From Acidimicrobiales bacterium (GTDB taxonomy: Bacteria; Actinomycetota; Acidimicrobiia; Acidimicrobiales; DASWMK01), in NCBI GenBank assembly GCA_036399815.1, contig DASWMK010000238.1, positions 1-32,205 of the forward strand: a stretch of 32,205 nt of DNA. Reading direction: 5' to 3'. Of the stretch, positions 21,936 to 30,385 are shown piece by piece. The notes below the pieces were generated by a model. The model made no database searches. It was not told where the DNA came from and saw only the letters and a program-made list of their open reading frames with translations. Within the stretch, counting starts at the first letter, position 1, and the number at the start of each line of letters is the position of its first letter. The position numbers and the translations under genes were made by a program.

Positions 21936-24113
21936 GTGAAGCACCTCGCTCGGCTCCTGCGGCTCGTCGCCGTCCTGGTCTGCGCGCCGGCCCTGCTCGC
22001 CGGCACGGTGCTCGTCGTCGCGCCCCAGGCCGTCGCCCTCCTCACCTCGGGCAGCAGCCGCCTCCCGGAGCTGAACCTCTCCGCCCTCGGCGAGCGCTCG
22101 CTCATGTTCGCGAGGGACGGCACGCTCATCGCCTCGCTGCACGACTACGAGTCGAACCGGGCGCCCGTCCGCCTGGACCAGGTGCCCGAGGCCCTCGTGC
22201 AGACGGTCCTCGCCGTCGAGGACGAGCACTTCTACGAGCACGGCGGCGTGAACCTGCGGGCCACCGCCAGGGCGCTCATGGAGAACGTCGAGGCCGGCGG
22301 GATCGCCCAGGGCGGGTCGACGATCACCCAGCAGGTGGTGAAGAACGCCCTGCTCAGCCCGGAGCAGGACCTCGGGCGGAAGGTGAAGGAGGCGGTCTAC
22401 GCCGTCCGCCTCGAGGACGAGATGTCGAAGGACGAGATCCTCGAGCGCTACCTCAACACCGTCTACTTCGGCAACGGCGCCTACGGCGTGCAGGCCGCGG
22501 CGGAGACGTACTTCGGGCTGAACGTCGGCGACCTCAACTGGGGGCAGGCGGCCCTGTTGGCCGGCCTCATCCGCAACCCCGGCGGCTACGACCCGTTCCT
22601 GCACCCGGAGGCGGCCGAGTCCCGGCGGCGCTTCGTGCTCGACCGGCTGGTCGGCCTCGGGCGCATCACGCAGTACGAGAACGAGCTGTACCAGCTCGTC
22701 CCGCTGCCCACGGCGAACCTCAGCAGCCTGCCGCCGCCGAAGGACTACTTCATCGAGGAGGTCAAGCAGCAGCTCCTCGACGACCCCCGCCTCGGCGAGA
22801 CGGCCACCGACCGGTTCAACGCCGTGTTCCGGGGCGGCCTGCGCATCTACACGACGATCGACCCGATCTACCAGTACGTCGCCGCCCAGGCCCGCAACGA
22901 CGTGCAGGGCACGATCACCACGCCGTGCCCGCGGCCCGACGGCACGCTCGGCCCCTGCTTCCTCCCCGAGGCGGGCGGCCTGTTCACCAGCGCGGTCATC
23001 TCCGTCGAGCCGGGCACCGGCGCGGTGCGGGCGATGATCGGCGGGCCCGGGTTCGAGGCCTACAAGTACAACCTCACCACCCAGGGCATCGGCCGCCAGG
23101 CCGGCTCGTCGTTCAAGACGTTCGTGCTCGTGTCGGCCCTCGAGCACGGCTACATCCCGAACGACGTCATCGACGGGTCGGGGCCCTGCAAGTTCCCGAA
23201 CCCGGGCGGCACGCCCGACCCCTACGAGGTCGACAACTTCGACGACAACCGGGGCAGCGTCGGCACCATCACCCGCCAGACGGTCGGCTCGGTGAACTGC
23301 GCCTACGTGCGCCTCGAGCAGCTCGTCGGCCTGCCCAACGTGATCGACACGGCCCGCCGCATGGGGATCACCACCCCGCTCGGCGAGCCGACCGGCGACC
23401 TGTCGCTCACGCTCGGCACCCGCGAGGTGCACCCGATCGAGATGGCGGCCGCCTACGCCACCCTGGCGGCCGACGGCGTCTACCGCCAGCCCTACCTGAT
23501 CGACCGGGTGGAGGACAGCCGGGGCCGGGTCATCTTCGAGCACGAGGACGACCCGCAGCAGGCGCTCGACCCTGAGGTCGCCCGCCTGGCCACCGAGGTG
23601 CTCGAGGCCAACGTGCAGTACGGCACCGGCACCGCCGCCCAGCTGGGCGAGCAGGCGGCGGCCGGGAAGACGGGCACGGCGCAGGACTCGGCCGACGCCT
23701 GGTTCGTCGGCTACACCCCCCAGCTCGCCACCGCCGTGTGGATGGGCGCCCCCGAGGGCCGCATCCCGATGCGCAACGTCGGCGGGCGCACGGTGACCGG
23801 CGGCTCCTACCCGGCGAGGATCTGGGGCCTCTACATGAGCGAGGTGCACTCGGGCCTGCCGATCACCGAGTTCACGCCGCCCGAGCCGCCCGATCGGGCC
23901 GGCCGCTTCCTGCGCCTCGACCCCGAGATCGACCTCGGGGCGTCGGGCTACGACGAGTTCGCGGCGCAGTTCGCGCCCCGGCCGCCGGCGACCTACACGT
24001 TCACCCCGCCGCCCGTCCGGCCACCGGTCACGTTCGCCCCACCGCCCCCGCCCACGGCCCCACCGGAGACCCGGCCACCGCGGCCGCCACGCCCGCCACG
24101 ACCGAGGCCGTGA
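21936..24113 (+). CDS. Class A penicillin-binding protein (GT51 plus transpeptidase)
   Basis: The protein has 725 residues from GTG 21936. A membrane anchor (residues about 9-35, LVAVLVCAPALLAGTVLVVA) precedes the GT51 glycosyltransferase domain. That domain shows VLAVEDEHFYEHGGV (catalytic Glu around 94-96), GGSTITQQVVKN and RYLNTVYFGNGAYGV, and polymerises lipid II. The transpeptidase domain carries all three motifs: SSFK (S391, K394), SVN (S452) and KTGTA (578-582). The C-terminal 60 or so residues are Pro/Thr-rich, as in actinobacterial PonA proteins, and may span or bind the wall. It is the first gene of a coupled operon: the zinc-ribbon gene starts in its stop codon. All key residues are present, so it should be a working bifunctional enzyme. 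Confidence 0.96.
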   Translation: MKHLARLLRLVAVLVCAPALLAGTVLVVAPQAVALLTSGSSRLPELNLSALGERSLMFARDGTLIASLHDYESNRAPVRLDQVPEALVQTVLAVEDEHFYEHGGVNLRATARALMENVEAGGIAQGGSTITQQVVKNALLSPEQDLGRKVKEAVYAVRLEDEMSKDEILERYLNTVYFGNGAYGVQAAAETYFGLNVGDLNWGQAALLAGLIRNPGGYDPFLHPEAAESRRRFVLDRLVGLGRITQYENELYQLVPLPTANLSSLPPPKDYFIEEVKQQLLDDPRLGETATDRFNAVFRGGLRIYTTIDPIYQYVAAQARNDVQGTITTPCPRPDGTLGPCFLPEAGGLFTSAVISVEPGTGAVRAMIGGPGFEAYKYNLTTQGIGRQAGSSFKTFVLVSALEHGYIPNDVIDGSGPCKFPNPGGTPDPYEVDNFDDNRGSVGTITRQTVGSVNCAYVRLEQLVGLPNVIDTARRMGITTPLGEPTGDLSLTLGTREVHPIEMAAAYATLAADGVYRQPYLIDRVEDSRGRVIFEHEDDPQQALDPEVARLATEVLEANVQYGTGTAAQLGEQAAAGKTGTAQDSADAWFVGYTPQLATAVWMGAPEGRIPMRNVGGRTVTGGSYPARIWGLYMSEVHSGLPITEFTPPEPPDRAGRFLRLDPEIDLGASGYDEFAAQFAPRPPATYTFTPPPVRPPVTFAPPPPPTAPPETRPPRPPRPPRPRP

Positions 24114-24823
24114 GCGACCTCCCCCTCCTCCTGACCCTCCAGGACCACGACACCACGATCGACCAGCTCCGGCACCGGCGCGACACCCTCCCCGAGCGGG
24201 CGGCGCTGGCGGCGCTCGCCCGCGAGATCGAGCAGCTCGACGCCAGGACGGCGGTGACGGCCGAGCAGCGCGACGAGATCGCCCAGCTCCAGCAGCGGCT
24301 GGAGGACGAGATCGACGCGCTCGAGGCGAAGTCGGCGAGCGTCGACCGCACCCTGTACTCGGGCTCGGTCAACAACCCGCGCGAGCTCACCGCCCTCCAG
24401 GAGGAGCTGGCCGCGCTCGGCCGGCGGCGCAGCCAGCTGGAGGACCGGGTGCTCGAGCTGATGGAGGAGCGGGAGCCGCTCGACGCCGCCGTCGACGAGG
24501 CGGCGACCCAGCGCATCGACCTCGTCACCCGGCACGAGCAGGTGGGGACGGCGCTGGTGGAGGCCGAGGCGGCCGTCGAGGCCGCGCTGGCCGAGGCGAC
24601 GGCCATGCGGGACGCGGCGGCCGCGCAGGTGTCGGCGCCGCTGCTGGCCGAGTACGAGCGGCTGCGGACGCGGATGGGCGGGGTGGCGGTCGCCCCGCTC
24701 CAGGGCCGGAGCTGCGGCGGGTGCCACCTGACCCTGTCGGCGGTCGAGCTCGACCGGCTGCGCCACCTGCCGCCCGCCACGGTCGTCCACTGCGAGGAGT
24801 GCGGCCGCATCCTGGTGCCGTGA
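24110..24823 (+). CDS. C4-type zinc-ribbon coiled-coil protein (formerly DUF164)
   Basis: The protein has 237 residues. GTG 24110 overlaps the PBP stop as GTGA. The first 175 residues are a long antiparallel coiled coil, rich in Glu/Ala/Leu (LEQL/RLEDEIDALEAK and similar heptads). It contains the family block RTLYSGSVNNPRELTALQEEL around residues 79-99. The C-terminus is a zinc ribbon with Cys pairs SCGGC and CEECGR, about 30 residues apart. Proteins of this type are soluble, widespread in actinobacteria and usually uncharacterised; nucleic-acid or flagellar-type chaperone roles have been proposed for relatives. Here it is coupled to a cell-wall synthase and to two small genes behind it. Confidence 0.9.
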   Translation: MSDLPLLLTLQDHDTTIDQLRHRRDTLPERAALAALAREIEQLDARTAVTAEQRDEIAQLQQRLEDEIDALEAKSASVDRTLYSGSVNNPRELTALQEELAALGRRRSQLEDRVLELMEEREPLDAAVDEAATQRIDLVTRHEQVGTALVEAEAAVEAALAEATAMRDAAAAQVSAPLLAEYERLRTRMGGVAVAPLQGRSCGGCHLTLSAVELDRLRHLPPATVVHCEECGRILVP

Positions 24824-25302
24824 TCGTCTGGTTCGCGGCCGCCGCGGTCGTGTTCGTGTGGGCGGTGTTCCAGAGCCCGGCCGTCGACTACCGGCTGGTG
24901 GCGCTCGGGGCCGTGCTGCCGAGCGTCGAGGGGGTGCTGTTCGGCGCCCGGGTGCTCCACACCCTGGCGTTCTCGGCCGTGCTGCTGGTCGTCGTCCTCG
25001 TCGCCACCCGGGGCCGGCGGCTGGCCGGCCGGCGGTGGGTCGCGCTGCCCATCGGCACCGCCCTCCATCTCGTCCTCGACGGCGCCTGGACGAGGACCGA
25101 GCTGTTCTGGTGGCCGGCCATGGGCTGGTCGTTCGACGGCGAGCGGGCGCCCGAGGTGTCCCGGGGGGTCTGGTCGGTCGTCCTCGAGGCCGTCGGGGTG
25201 GCCGTCGCCGTGTGGGCCTGGCGCACGTTCGGCCTCGCCGACCCCGACCGGCGGCGGCGGTTCGTGCGCACCGGCCGGCTCGACCGGTCGGTCGTGCCCT
25301 GA
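24820..25302 (+). CDS. Small multi-pass membrane protein, YdjM-like
   Basis: The protein has 160 residues. GTG 24820 overlaps the zinc-ribbon stop (GTGA). There are about four hydrophobic segments: IVWFAAAAVVFVWAVF, then HTLAFSAVLLVVVLVATRG, LPIGTALHLVLDGAW and SVVLEAVGVAVAVWAW. Spaced His and Asp residues in or next to the membrane (ARVLHTLAF and LHLVLDGAW) recall the metal-dependent hydrolase-like YdjM/LexA-regulated membrane family, in which the HxxxD-type pairs are conserved. The match is partial and no activity is established for most members. Its place in a PBP operon suggests an envelope function. Confidence 0.75.
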   Translation: MIVWFAAAAVVFVWAVFQSPAVDYRLVALGAVLPSVEGVLFGARVLHTLAFSAVLLVVVLVATRGRRLAGRRWVALPIGTALHLVLDGAWTRTELFWWPAMGWSFDGERAPEVSRGVWSVVLEAVGVAVAVWAWRTFGLADPDRRRRFVRTGRLDRSVVP

Positions 25303-25313
25303 GCGGGGCCCGC

Positions 25314-25931
25314 GTGCTGATCCTGGTGCGGCACGGGCGGACGGCGGTCAACGCCGCCGGGCTCCTGCTCGGACGGTCCGACCCGGGCCTCGACGACGAG
25401 GGCGCCCGCCAGGCCGGGGCGCTCCCGGCCGCGGTGGCGGATGGCCCGCCGCCGGCCACGGTCACGAGGGTGGTGGCCAGCCCGCTCGGCCGGGCCGTCG
25501 CGACGGCCCGGTGCTTCGGCCTGCCCGTCGAGGTCGACGAGCGCTGGGTCGAGGTCGACTACGGCGACTGGGAGGGCCGGCCCGTCCGGTCGGTCAGCGC
25601 CGCGGAGTGGGCGGCCTGGCGGGCCGACCCCGAGTTCGCGCCGCCCGGCGGGGAGTCGCTCGCCGCCCTCGACCGGCGGGTCCGCTCGGCCTGCGACGAG
25701 CTGCTCGCCGCGGCGGTGGCGGCGGGGCCAGGGGAGGGGGGCGACGTGGTCGTCGTCAGCCACGTGTCGCCCATCAAGGCGGCGGTCGCCTGGGCGCTCG
25801 GCGTGGGCGTCGAGCTGGCCTGGCGGACCCACCTCGACCCGGCGTCGATCACGCGGGTCGAGCTCCGTGCGGGGGGCCCGGTGCTGCGCTCGTTCAACGA
25901 GCGGGGAGCGCACCGCGTGCCCCCGCGATGA
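25314..25931 (+). CDS. Histidine phosphatase superfamily protein (phosphoglycerate-mutase-like)
   Basis: The protein has 205 residues from GTG 25314. An in-frame CTG at 25299 overlapping the previous stop is a possible alternative. The active-site motif VRHGRT with phosphorylatable His stands at residues 5-10, followed by DEGARQAGAL and SPLGRAVATA. The acid block VEVDYGDWEGRP and the second catalytic His in VVSHVSPIKAAVAWALG complete the branch-1 histidine phosphatase pattern. Cofactor-independent phosphatases of alpha-ribazole phosphate, phosphoglycerate or phosphosugar type share this size, and the sequence does not decide. It is the last gene of the PBP operon, and a bidirectional stem-loop lies downstream. 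Confidence 0.9.
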   Translation: MLILVRHGRTAVNAAGLLLGRSDPGLDDEGARQAGALPAAVADGPPPATVTRVVASPLGRAVATARCFGLPVEVDERWVEVDYGDWEGRPVRSVSAAEWAAWRADPEFAPPGGESLAALDRRVRSACDELLAAAVAAGPGEGGDVVVVSHVSPIKAAVAWALGVGVELAWRTHLDPASITRVELRAGGPVLRSFNERGAHRVPPR

Positions 25932-26110
25932 CCGCGGGCCCGGGGACATGGCAATGGGATGGGCTGCGATCGTCGCTGGGGTCACGCGGTGGCGCCGGGT
26001 GCTCCTGCGCCTATCGAGGCACCCCCTCCAGCATGCTCATGCCGCCTGATCGGCGGCTCCGCCCGGCCGCTTGAGGGCAATGAGCCGAACGGCCCAGCTC
26101 CCGCGGTGCG

Positions 26111-26149
26111 GTCGGGCACGGGGGGCGCGGCCCCGCCCCCGTGCCCGAC
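26111..26149. terminator. Bidirectional stem-loop between convergent genes
   Basis: GTCGGGCACGGGGGGC (26111-26126) pairs with GCCCCCGTGCCCGAC (26135-26149), with one bulged G and an 8-base loop. It gives a very stable 15-pair stem. There is no T tract on either side. It ends before the stop of the M28 gene and can serve both convergent units. The rest of the 25932-26157 gap shows no gene. Confidence 0.65.
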
Positions 26150-26157
26150 TCGGCGAC

Positions 26158-27711
26158 CTACGCCGTCGGCCGGTGGCCGTCGAGCGTCGTGGGCGTCGGG
26201 TCGCCGCCGCCCGGCAGGTCGGCCTTCTGGGCCCAGTAGAGGGCGGCGAAGGCGACGAGGTCGCTGTTCTGGCGCAGCACCTCGAGGTCGACGTTGTCGT
26301 AGTCGTCGCAGGCCTGGTGGTAGCAGGGGTCGTAGGGGATCCCGGCCTCGCCGCCGTAGATCGCCTCCTGCTCCTCCGTCTTCGGCACCTCGGCCCCGGT
26401 GAACAGGCCGCCCGCCGGGATGCCGGCGGCGATGAACGGCCCGTAGTCGGAGCGGCCGCTGAACTCGGTGTCCTCCGAGGCCAGGCCCTGCCGGTCGTAC
26501 CAGCGGTGGTAGACGTCCTCGATCTCGTCGGAGCCGTCGGGGCCGGGCGTGCCGAACGAGTCGCCGTCGCCGTCGTACACGAACCGGACGTAGTTCGGCG
26601 AGCCGATCATGTCGTAGTTCATGTAGAGGGCGATGCGGGCGAGCTCCTCGGCGGGGAGGTGCTCGACGTAGTAGGTGGACCCGACGAGGCCGAGCTCCTC
26701 GGCGCCCCACCAGGCGAAGCGCACGGTGTGGGTCGGGGTGACGTTGGCCATCATGATCGCCGTCTCGAGGATGGCGGCGCTGCCCGAGCCGTTGTCGTTG
26801 ATGCCAGGGCCCTCGGGGACCGAGTCGAGGTGGCCGCCGACCATGACGACCTGGTCGTCGGTGCCCTGGAGCTCGGCCAGCACGTTCCACGCCGTCTTCG
26901 TCTCGAACAGCAGGTCGACGGCGATGCGCACGACGGCGCCCTCCGTGCCGGCCAGCCGCTCGCCGATGGCGAAGGTGGTGAAGATGACGGGGATCGTCAG
27001 CCGCTCGGCCGTCCCGCTCGGGGCGAGGACGTCGGTGCGGCCGACCTGGCCCTCGTTGAACAGCACGACGCCGGCGGCGCCGGCCCGCTGGGCGTTCTTG
27101 GCCTTGAGGGCGAACGTGCACGTGCCCCGCTGGATCAGGGCGATGTTGCCGGCCTCGAAGCCCTCGAAGTCCGACATCTCGCACCCGCTCGTGGAGCTGG
27201 GCTCCGGGGTGGGCGGCAGCACGAGGTCGACGGCCTGGAGCTCGCCCTGGGCCGTCGTCTCGGGGGAGAACTCGGCGGCGAGGAAGTCCTCGTACGGGTC
27301 GAAGTCCTCCTGCTGGGGCTGGGTGAGCTGGAAGTCCGACAGGTCGGTCACCTGCTCGAACGGGAAGGCCTGCACCTCGGGCGTGTAGCCGGCCTCCTCG
27401 AGCTGGTCGAGCACGTAGTCGACCGAGGCCCGGAAGCCCTTCGTGCCCACGGCCCTCGTGCCGCCGTACTGGTCGGCGATGGCCTGGAGCTCGGCCTGGT
27501 GCTCGCGCACCCCGGCCAGGGTGACGCAGGCCAGGAGGGCCTGCACCGTGTCGTTGACCCGCCGTTCGCAGACGCTCGGCGGAGGATCGGCCACCTCGGC
27601 GCGTGCCGGGGTCGCGATGATGGACGTGACGGCCACCGTGGCCGCAGCCAGCAGGCCGACGACGCGGGCGCGCCCCCCGCGTCGGCGCTCTGCGGCAGAA
27701 GTCGTCGGCAT
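26158..27711 (-). CDS. Secreted PA-domain M28 zinc aminopeptidase
   Basis: The protein has 517 residues from ATG 27711, chosen over ATG 27732 because a GGGGGG run lies 6-7 bases upstream. A signal peptide (VVGLLAAATVAVTSIIATPARA) leads to the mature enzyme. A PA domain is inserted (about 130-250, with NIALIQRGTCTFALKAKNAQ and AGAAGVVLFNEG). The M28 catalytic core follows with GGHLDSVPEGPGINDNGSGS (zinc ligands H294 and D306), WGAEELG (E338 general base, E339 ligand), YMNYDMIG (D367) and the last ligand in DPCYHQACDDYDN. This is the Streptomyces griseus aminopeptidase type. It probably recovers amino acids from extracellular peptides. All metal ligands are present. Confidence 0.95.
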   Translation of the reverse strand: MPTTSAAERRRGGRARVVGLLAAATVAVTSIIATPARAEVADPPPSVCERRVNDTVQALLACVTLAGVREHQAELQAIADQYGGTRAVGTKGFRASVDYVLDQLEEAGYTPEVQAFPFEQVTDLSDFQLTQPQQEDFDPYEDFLAAEFSPETTAQGELQAVDLVLPPTPEPSSTSGCEMSDFEGFEAGNIALIQRGTCTFALKAKNAQRAGAAGVVLFNEGQVGRTDVLAPSGTAERLTIPVIFTTFAIGERLAGTEGAVVRIAVDLLFETKTAWNVLAELQGTDDQVVMVGGHLDSVPEGPGINDNGSGSAAILETAIMMANVTPTHTVRFAWWGAEELGLVGSTYYVEHLPAEELARIALYMNYDMIGSPNYVRFVYDGDGDSFGTPGPDGSDEIEDVYHRWYDRQGLASEDTEFSGRSDYGPFIAAGIPAGGLFTGAEVPKTEEQEAIYGGEAGIPYDPCYHQACDDYDNVDLEVLRQNSDLVAFAALYWAQKADLPGGGDPTPTTLDGHRPTA

Positions 27712-27737
27712 GCGACGCCCCCCTTTTGTCATGGAGG

Positions 27738-27786
27738 CGCCGAGCGTAGTCCTCCCGCCGCGGGCGGCGGGCCGTACGATCCGGCC
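27738..27786. promoter_or_regulatory. Divergent promoters of the M28 and SLOG-like genes
   Basis: On the plus strand TACGAT (27775-27780) ends 6 bases before GTG 27787, the leaderless arrangement. On the minus strand TACGCT (27748-27743), inside TACGCTCGGCG, lies about 31 bases upstream of ATG 27711, leaving a short leader with a G-rich ribosome binding site. Between them is a GC-rich inverted stretch (CCCGCCGCGGGCGGCGGG, 27752-27769) that could be an operator or only composition. Confidence 0.5.
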
Positions 27787-28323
27787 GTGCCGAAGGGCGG
27801 CGAGCGGTTCCGGGTGGCCGTGTCCGGCCACCGCCGGCTGCCGGCGGACGGGCGCGTCCCGGCCGGCGTCGACGCCGCCCTCGACGCCGTCGCCGCCGCC
27901 GCGGGCGCGGCAGCGGCCGTCGTGTCGAGCCTCGCCGAGGGCGCCGACCGTCTGGTCGCCGAGCGGGGCCTCGCCCGCCCGGGCTGGTCGCTCGAGGTCG
28001 TCCTGCCCCTCGACGCCGCCGACTACGAGCGGGACTTCGAGGCCGGCGGGTCGGTGGCCGCCTTCCGCTCGCTGCTGGCGCGGGCCGACGCCGTCGACCG
28101 CGTCCCGCCCCAGCCGACGAGGGAGGACGCCTACTGGGCGGCCGGCCTCGAGGTGCTCGGCCGCTCGGACGTGCTCGTCGCCGTGTGGGACGGCCGGCCA
28201 CCGCGGGGGCGGGGCGGGACGGGCGAGGTGGTGGCGCGCGCCAGGGCCGTCGGCCGACCCCTCGCCTGGGTGCGCGTCCCCGACGGCGACGTCGTGCGGG
28301 AGGGGTGGCCGTGGGCGGGCTGA
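27787..28323 (+). CDS. SLOG-superfamily nucleotide-sensor-like protein
   Basis: The protein has 178 residues from a leaderless GTG. It is a single Rossmann-like SLOG domain: RVAVSGHRRLPADGRV at the start, VVSSLAEGADRLVAERGL around residues 42-59, LEVVLPLDAADYERDFEAGG, and the terminal block EVLGRSDVLVAVWDGRPPRG followed by GGTGEVVARARAVGRPLAWV. Relatives bind nucleotides or nucleotide-derived signals and act as sensors or processing enzymes (LOG, DprA, TRPM-type LSDAT). The gene overlaps the TrkA/RyR membrane gene by 13 bases, so the sensor and membrane component are made together. The likely meaning is ligand sensing coupled to a membrane response; the ligand is unknown. Confidence 0.82.
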   Translation: MPKGGERFRVAVSGHRRLPADGRVPAGVDAALDAVAAAAGAAAAVVSSLAEGADRLVAERGLARPGWSLEVVLPLDAADYERDFEAGGSVAAFRSLLARADAVDRVPPQPTREDAYWAAGLEVLGRSDVLVAVWDGRPPRGRGGTGEVVARARAVGRPLAWVRVPDGDVVREGWPWAG

Positions 28324-30026
28324 GGCGGCTGTGGCAGCCGCGGTCGCGGTGGATGCTGTTGAGCGGGCTGTGGCTGGCCGTCGCCGCCCTCGGCCTGTGG
28401 GGGATGGCCGGGAAGTCGCCGCCCGGCGTCGCCTACTCGACCTGGGACCGGGTCTACGCCGTGCCCGACCTGTTCGCCCTGTCCTTCGCCAACGACTACG
28501 CCGCCGTCGACTGGCGCATCCAGGCCGCCCGCTTCCTCGGCCCGATGGTGACGGGGGCGACGTTCATCCAGGCCTCCGCCCTGCTGTTCCGCGAGCAGGT
28601 CGACCGGCTCCGGCCCCGGCTCTGGCGCGACCACGTCGTGGTCTGCGGCCTCGGGGAGAAGGGGCTGCGCGTCGCCACCTCCTTCCGGGACGCCGGCCGG
28701 CGGGTGGTGGCCGTCGAGGTCGACTCGGCCTCGCCGGGCGTGCCGACGGCGAGGGCCCACGGCGTGGCCGTGCTGGTCGGCGACGCCACCGACCCGGCCG
28801 TGCTCCGCCACGCCGGGGTGGGTCGGGCCGGCGAGGCGGTGGCCGCCGCCGACGACGGCGCCAACGCGGGGATCGCCGCCGTCGTGCGGGAGGTCGACCG
28901 GCCGGCCGGGGCCCGGCCGCTGCACTGCGCCGTCCACCTCCTCGACCCGCAGCTGTGCCACCTCCTCCGCTCGGAGGTGCTGGAGGACGAGGCCGAGGGC
29001 GTGCGGCTCGAGTTCTTCAACGTGCACCAGCAGGCGGCCAGGGCCTGGCTGGCGACCGAGCCGGTGCTCGACGAGGTCGGCCGGCCGCCGCACCTCGTGG
29101 TCGTCGGCGTCGGCCAGCTGGGCCAGAGCCTCGTCGTCGCCGCGGGGCAGCGTTGGGCCGAGCGGGACGGGCGGCACCGGCTGGCGGTGACCCTGGTCGA
29201 CCGGGAGGCCGGCGGCCGCCTCCAGGCGCTCCGCCTCCGCCACCCGAGCCTCGAGCGGTGGTGCGACCTGGCCCCGATCGACCTCGACCTCGACCGGCCC
29301 GTCCCCGACGCCGTCGACGCCTTCACCGACCTGCTCTGTTCCGGGCGGGTGACGGCCGTGTTCGTCGCCCTCGACAGCGACGCGGCCGCCCTGTCGGCGG
29401 CGCTCACCGTCCGCCAGGTGCTCGGCGCCCGGCCGGCGCGGGTGCTCGTCCGCACCCGCTCGGAGGCCGGGCTCGGCGTGCTGCTCGGGGTCGGCCGGTC
29501 GGCGGTCCCGGTCGTCGCCTTCAGCCCGCTCGACCGGACGTGCACGGCCGAGGTGGTCGCCGGCGGCACCCACGAGCAGGTGGCGCGGGCGCTGCACGAG
29601 GACTACCTGGCGAGGACGAGGCGGGACGGCGGCGGCGGGGCGGCGGCCGTGCCCTGGGACGAGCTGCCCGAGGCCCTGCGGGAGTCCAACCGGCGGGCGG
29701 CCGCGGCCCTGGCCGCTGGGCTGCACGAGGTCGACCTCGACCTGATCCCGCTGTACCGGTGGGACGACGGCGGGCGGCCGCTCACCGACCACGAGGTGGA
29801 GGTGCTGGCCCGGCGGGAGCACGACCGCTGGGCCGAGGAGCGGCGCCGGGCCGGCTGGCGCCACGGCGAGCGCCGGGACGACCAGGCGATGACCAACCCG
29901 CTGCTCGTCCCCTGGGACGACATGGCCGAGGCCGACCGCGAGCGCGACCGTCAGGCCGTCCGCGAGCTCCCGGCCATGCTGGCGAGGGCCGGCCTCGACA
30001 TCGTCCGCACCACGCCCGGCACCTGA
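28311..30026 (+). CDS. Membrane TrkA-N/RCK-like protein with C-terminal RyR domain
   Basis: The protein has 571 residues. GTG 28311 is about 7 bases after GGGAGG (GTG 28305 is possible). Two hydrophobic segments (MLLSGLWLAVAALGLWGMAG, about 12-31, and FLGPMVTGATFIQASALLF, about 70-88) flank an extracytoplasmic loop without a K+ filter motif. The first nucleotide-binding Rossmann follows (VVVCGLGEKGLRVATSF, ending VVAVEVD), then a second (LVVVGVGQLGQSLVVAAG). The C-terminal 85 residues are a RyR domain: TDHEVEVLARREHDRWAEER, GWRHGERRDDQAMTNPLLVPWD and ERDRQAVRELPAML. RyR repeats are best known from ryanodine receptors and in bacteria occur in predicted nucleotide-signalling systems. A gated channel or transport regulator controlled by a ligand is the best guess. 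Confidence 0.88.
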   Translation: MGGLRRLWQPRSRWMLLSGLWLAVAALGLWGMAGKSPPGVAYSTWDRVYAVPDLFALSFANDYAAVDWRIQAARFLGPMVTGATFIQASALLFREQVDRLRPRLWRDHVVVCGLGEKGLRVATSFRDAGRRVVAVEVDSASPGVPTARAHGVAVLVGDATDPAVLRHAGVGRAGEAVAAADDGANAGIAAVVREVDRPAGARPLHCAVHLLDPQLCHLLRSEVLEDEAEGVRLEFFNVHQQAARAWLATEPVLDEVGRPPHLVVVGVGQLGQSLVVAAGQRWAERDGRHRLAVTLVDREAGGRLQALRLRHPSLERWCDLAPIDLDLDRPVPDAVDAFTDLLCSGRVTAVFVALDSDAAALSAALTVRQVLGARPARVLVRTRSEAGLGVLLGVGRSAVPVVAFSPLDRTCTAEVVAGGTHEQVARALHEDYLARTRRDGGGGAAAVPWDELPEALRESNRRAAAALAAGLHEVDLDLIPLYRWDDGGRPLTDHEVEVLARREHDRWAEERRRAGWRHGERRDDQAMTNPLLVPWDDMAEADRERDRQAVRELPAMLARAGLDIVRTTPGT

Positions 30027-30385
30027 CGCCGGGGAGCGCCGGCCAGGCCGCCAGGCGCCGAAGGGCCGGCGGGAGGCCCGAGCGGCGCCGGGACGGCGCG
30101 GCATCGCGGCACGACCCGGCGACGGTCAGCGCGGGCGGGCGGGCGCCGGCGAGACGGCGGGCGATCGCGGCAGGACCCGGACGGCGGGCGGGAACGGTGG
30201 GTCGGGACGGCGGGCGGGGGCGGCGGGCGATCGCGGTGGGACGGGGACGGCGGGCGCGGCCGGCGGGGGCGGCGGGCGATCGCGGTGGGACCGGGACGGC
30301 GGGCGCGGCCGGCGGGGGCTGCGGCGTTGCGGCAGGACGGGGCCACCGGACGCGCGAGCGGCAAGCGGCGGCTCGGCGGCGCCCC
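30027..30385. other. Intergenic region with stem-loop and GC-rich tandem repeats
   Basis: The 359 bases between the RyR gene and the convergent TPR gene hold no credible gene. CGCCGGCC (30037-30044) and GGCCGGCG (30064-30071) form a possible terminator stem. From about 30098 on, the sequence consists of degenerate copies of a GCGATCGCGG-containing unit, the best of which are listed as a repeat. Frames through it give only Pro/Arg-rich sequence. Confidence 0.6.
30216..30319. repeat. Tandem repeat, 49-base period
   Basis: Bases 30216-30270 and 30265-30319 are identical over 55 positions except one (G at 30243, C at 30292), giving 2.1 copies with a 49-base period. Each contains GGCGGGCGATCGCGG and ends CGGCCGGCGGGGGC. 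A more diverged copy starts at 30153 and a remnant at about 30098. Confidence 0.8.

Noticed and set aside
21270-23849. Very long open frames on the minus strand opposite the E1, PBP and zinc-ribbon genes (also 19112-21745)
   Set aside because: They are antisense to clearly coding genes. Their products are Gly/Arg/Val/His-rich with no domain, as expected when GC-rich codons are read in the complementary frame.
30160-30288. Three GCGATCGC octamers resembling the HIP1 element of cyanobacteria
   Set aside because: They occur only as part of the local tandem repeat; nothing else in the window suggests a HIP1-type genome signature.
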